DNA of 64,000 bases, taken from contig NC_029536.1 in the NCBI RefSeq assembly GCF_001577835.2, positions 3,720,001-3,784,000 on the forward strand. The letters run 5' to 3'. The notes beneath the pieces were generated by a model. That model made no database searches and was not told the origin of the DNA. It saw only the letters and a list, made by a program, of their open reading frames with translations. This DNA is from Coturnix japonica (taxonomy: Eukaryota > Chordata > Aves > Galliformes > Phasianidae). Both the position numbers and the translations under genes were made by a program. Positions 31,565 to 64,000 of this stretch are shown in pieces. Every line of letters starts with the position of its first letter. Position 1 is the first letter of the stretch.

Positions 31565-33085
31565 ACTTCTTCCAAGTTTTATTTGTTCAACGGCTAAAAA
31601 TTCCTCGAGGGAGAGAAAGAGAAAGAGCAGAACATAAAAAACCAACCCAAAAATGTACACAGATTTCATTAAATATCACCAAAAAGGGACTCCTCAACCC
31701 CCTCCCCCCCACCCCCTCCCATAGTGTGGCCCTGCAGCCGGGCGCTGCCATTTTGGGGTAGTTTAAAGGGATTTGAGGCTGTTGGGAGAACACAAAGGGT
31801 GGCAGCTGGTGGGGATGGGTGAGAACATCATACCCAGCTCCCAACAGCTCCGTGGTTTTGACTTTGAAGGGGAGGCTGAGACATGCAGACAGGAGAGAAA
31901 CATGGGACGTCACATGGGGGTCCCCCCATAAGGAGAGGGGATTTGGGATTGGATTGAACTGAAGGTGTATCTACAAACTGCAGATGAGGCATTGCCCTCT
32001 CCCCAGCCCCATCCCAAACGGGGCTTCCCCTCAGCCCTGTTGGACCAAAACAGGTTCATATTGTAGGTAGAAAACAAAGAGAACCCCGATACTTTAATAG
32101 GGGGAGGGCTGTGATCCCCAAAGGTTGGGGGTTGTGGTGGTGAAGCCGGCAAAGCTCAGTGGGGATGGAGAGGAGATGGGGAACCACGTCATGGCGCTGC
32201 CGGTGCACAGGGCTGTGTTTTGGGGCTGAATTTCCTACTTTCTTTTGGCTATTTCAGGTGCTGAAGCCGGGAGCATCCTCAGGAAGGGCAGGCGCTGTTG
32301 GTAATATGGAGCCCCAGCTTCCCTCCCCAACCTCGAGCTGAAAGAGAAGGAAGGAAGGAGGCAGGAAGGAAGGATGTTTGTCCCAGACGGACACACGGGT
32401 TGAATCCATTTGGATTTTTGCTTTGTTTTAATCTTTGCGGAAGGAGGCACATGCAAAGATGGTTTTGTTCCTGCGGTGGAGGCTCACGCCGTGCCGCTCG
32501 GGTGCACCAACGCTCAGCATTCAGCCTGTTCCTTTCAGCATTTCCATTGGGAGCAAGTCCTGCCCGTCCTGTTCACAATGATTATTTTTTTGGCTTTACA
32601 ATGCAAAACTGTCCTTTCTTCCTTCTTACGGTCCTGCAACAAGGACAGGAACGAAGCTGTCAGGCCAAAGGGGTGAGAGGCAAAAAGAAGGCATCGTGTT
32701 TGTGTCGAGCAAAGCTTACGGTCACAGCTTGCAGTGCTGAAGGTTTGTTCAGGTATTGCTGTTGTTTTCCTTCCTCCCAGCACGGGAATGGTCAGTGCAA
32801 TGAGCTGACAGCCTCCTGCTGCAAGGTTGGCTCTAGGAAAGCACCGTGACTCGCCCTACATCCTTGGCCTGGGCTGCAGCATGGAGCACAGTAACAGGTC
32901 CTACAGCAGGGCGCTGCTCCCCTGCTTGTAAACACGATTTGCTTCACCGGGGCGTGCTGGAGGTTGGCTTGGGCTGCATTGTTTGTTGTTCCCTAATTCA
33001 CAGTTTGAATGCCTGCACGACAGATTTCAGAGGGAGAGGGAGAGCCACGGGGGGAGGGGAGCGGTGGCGATGAGCTCGGGCCACA
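31565..33085 (-). other. FBXO42: FBXO42 3'UTR with poly(A) signal
   Basis: About 1.5 kb between the FBXO42 stop codon and a minus-strand AATAAA at 31,578-31,583. No coding sequence. The UTR end is only about 100 bases from the tandem array and about 0.9 kb from the CPLANE2 promoter. Confidence 0.6.

Positions 33086-64000
<30,915 letters not shown>

Overview
The window is vertebrate nuclear DNA, most likely from a galliform bird (chicken-like). The genes have many short exons with consensus splice sites. The interspersed repeats I recognise are CR1-type LINE fragments, and the gene order matches the human 1p36.13 block ZBTB17-HSPB7-CLCNK-EPHA2-CPLANE2-FBXO42 with the same orientations. In chicken I would expect this block on a small GC-rich chromosome, probably chr21 (inference). 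There are no bacterial, CRISPR or viral features.

Layout. 1-3.7 kb: 5' two-thirds of ZBTB17/MIZ1 (minus; the 3' end runs off the window), with a CpG-rich promoter near 3.58-3.75 kb and a possible divergent non-coding transcript. 5.5-6.6 kb: HSPB7 (minus), complete, with a TATA box and a MEF2 site and an unusual GC-AG intron. 7.5-11.9 kb: one CLC-K chloride channel (CLCNKB type, plus), 19 coding exons, complete. 13-18.9 kb: EPHA2 (minus), exons 2-17 and 3'UTR; exon 1 was not found and may lie in the 429-N gap at 20,059-20,487. 20.97-30.3 kb: CPLANE2/RSG1 (minus), five coding exons, with exon 1 separated from the rest by a defective block. 31.6-58.5 kb: FBXO42 (minus), nine coding exons, complete coding sequence. 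58.5-64 kb: FBXO42 5' intron or flank, no recognised gene. Functionally this is conserved synteny rather than a pathway: a MYC-partner transcription factor, a cardiac small heat-shock protein, a renal chloride channel, a receptor tyrosine kinase, a cilia-related GTPase and an SCF substrate receptor.

The strongest anomaly is 22.9-30.2 kb. From about 24,343 to 30,194 the sequence is a badly garbled, insertion-rich copy of the clean sequence at 30,220-34,390 (CPLANE2 exon 1 and promoter, a ~140-bp tandem array, FBXO42 3'UTR, last exon and part of the preceding intron). It ends at a 25-N gap, after which the same locus restarts cleanly. This looks like an uncorrected long read used to bridge a gap, not a biological duplication. 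Genes predicted there should be discarded. The first ~1.4 kb of the noisy block (about 22,880-24,342) seems to be the only version of CPLANE2 intron 1 in the window.

The window also holds several GC-rich minisatellites in introns, and composition shifts from GC-rich and gene-dense to AT-richer inside FBXO42 (from about 35-36 kb onward). I saw no convincing undescribed biological system.
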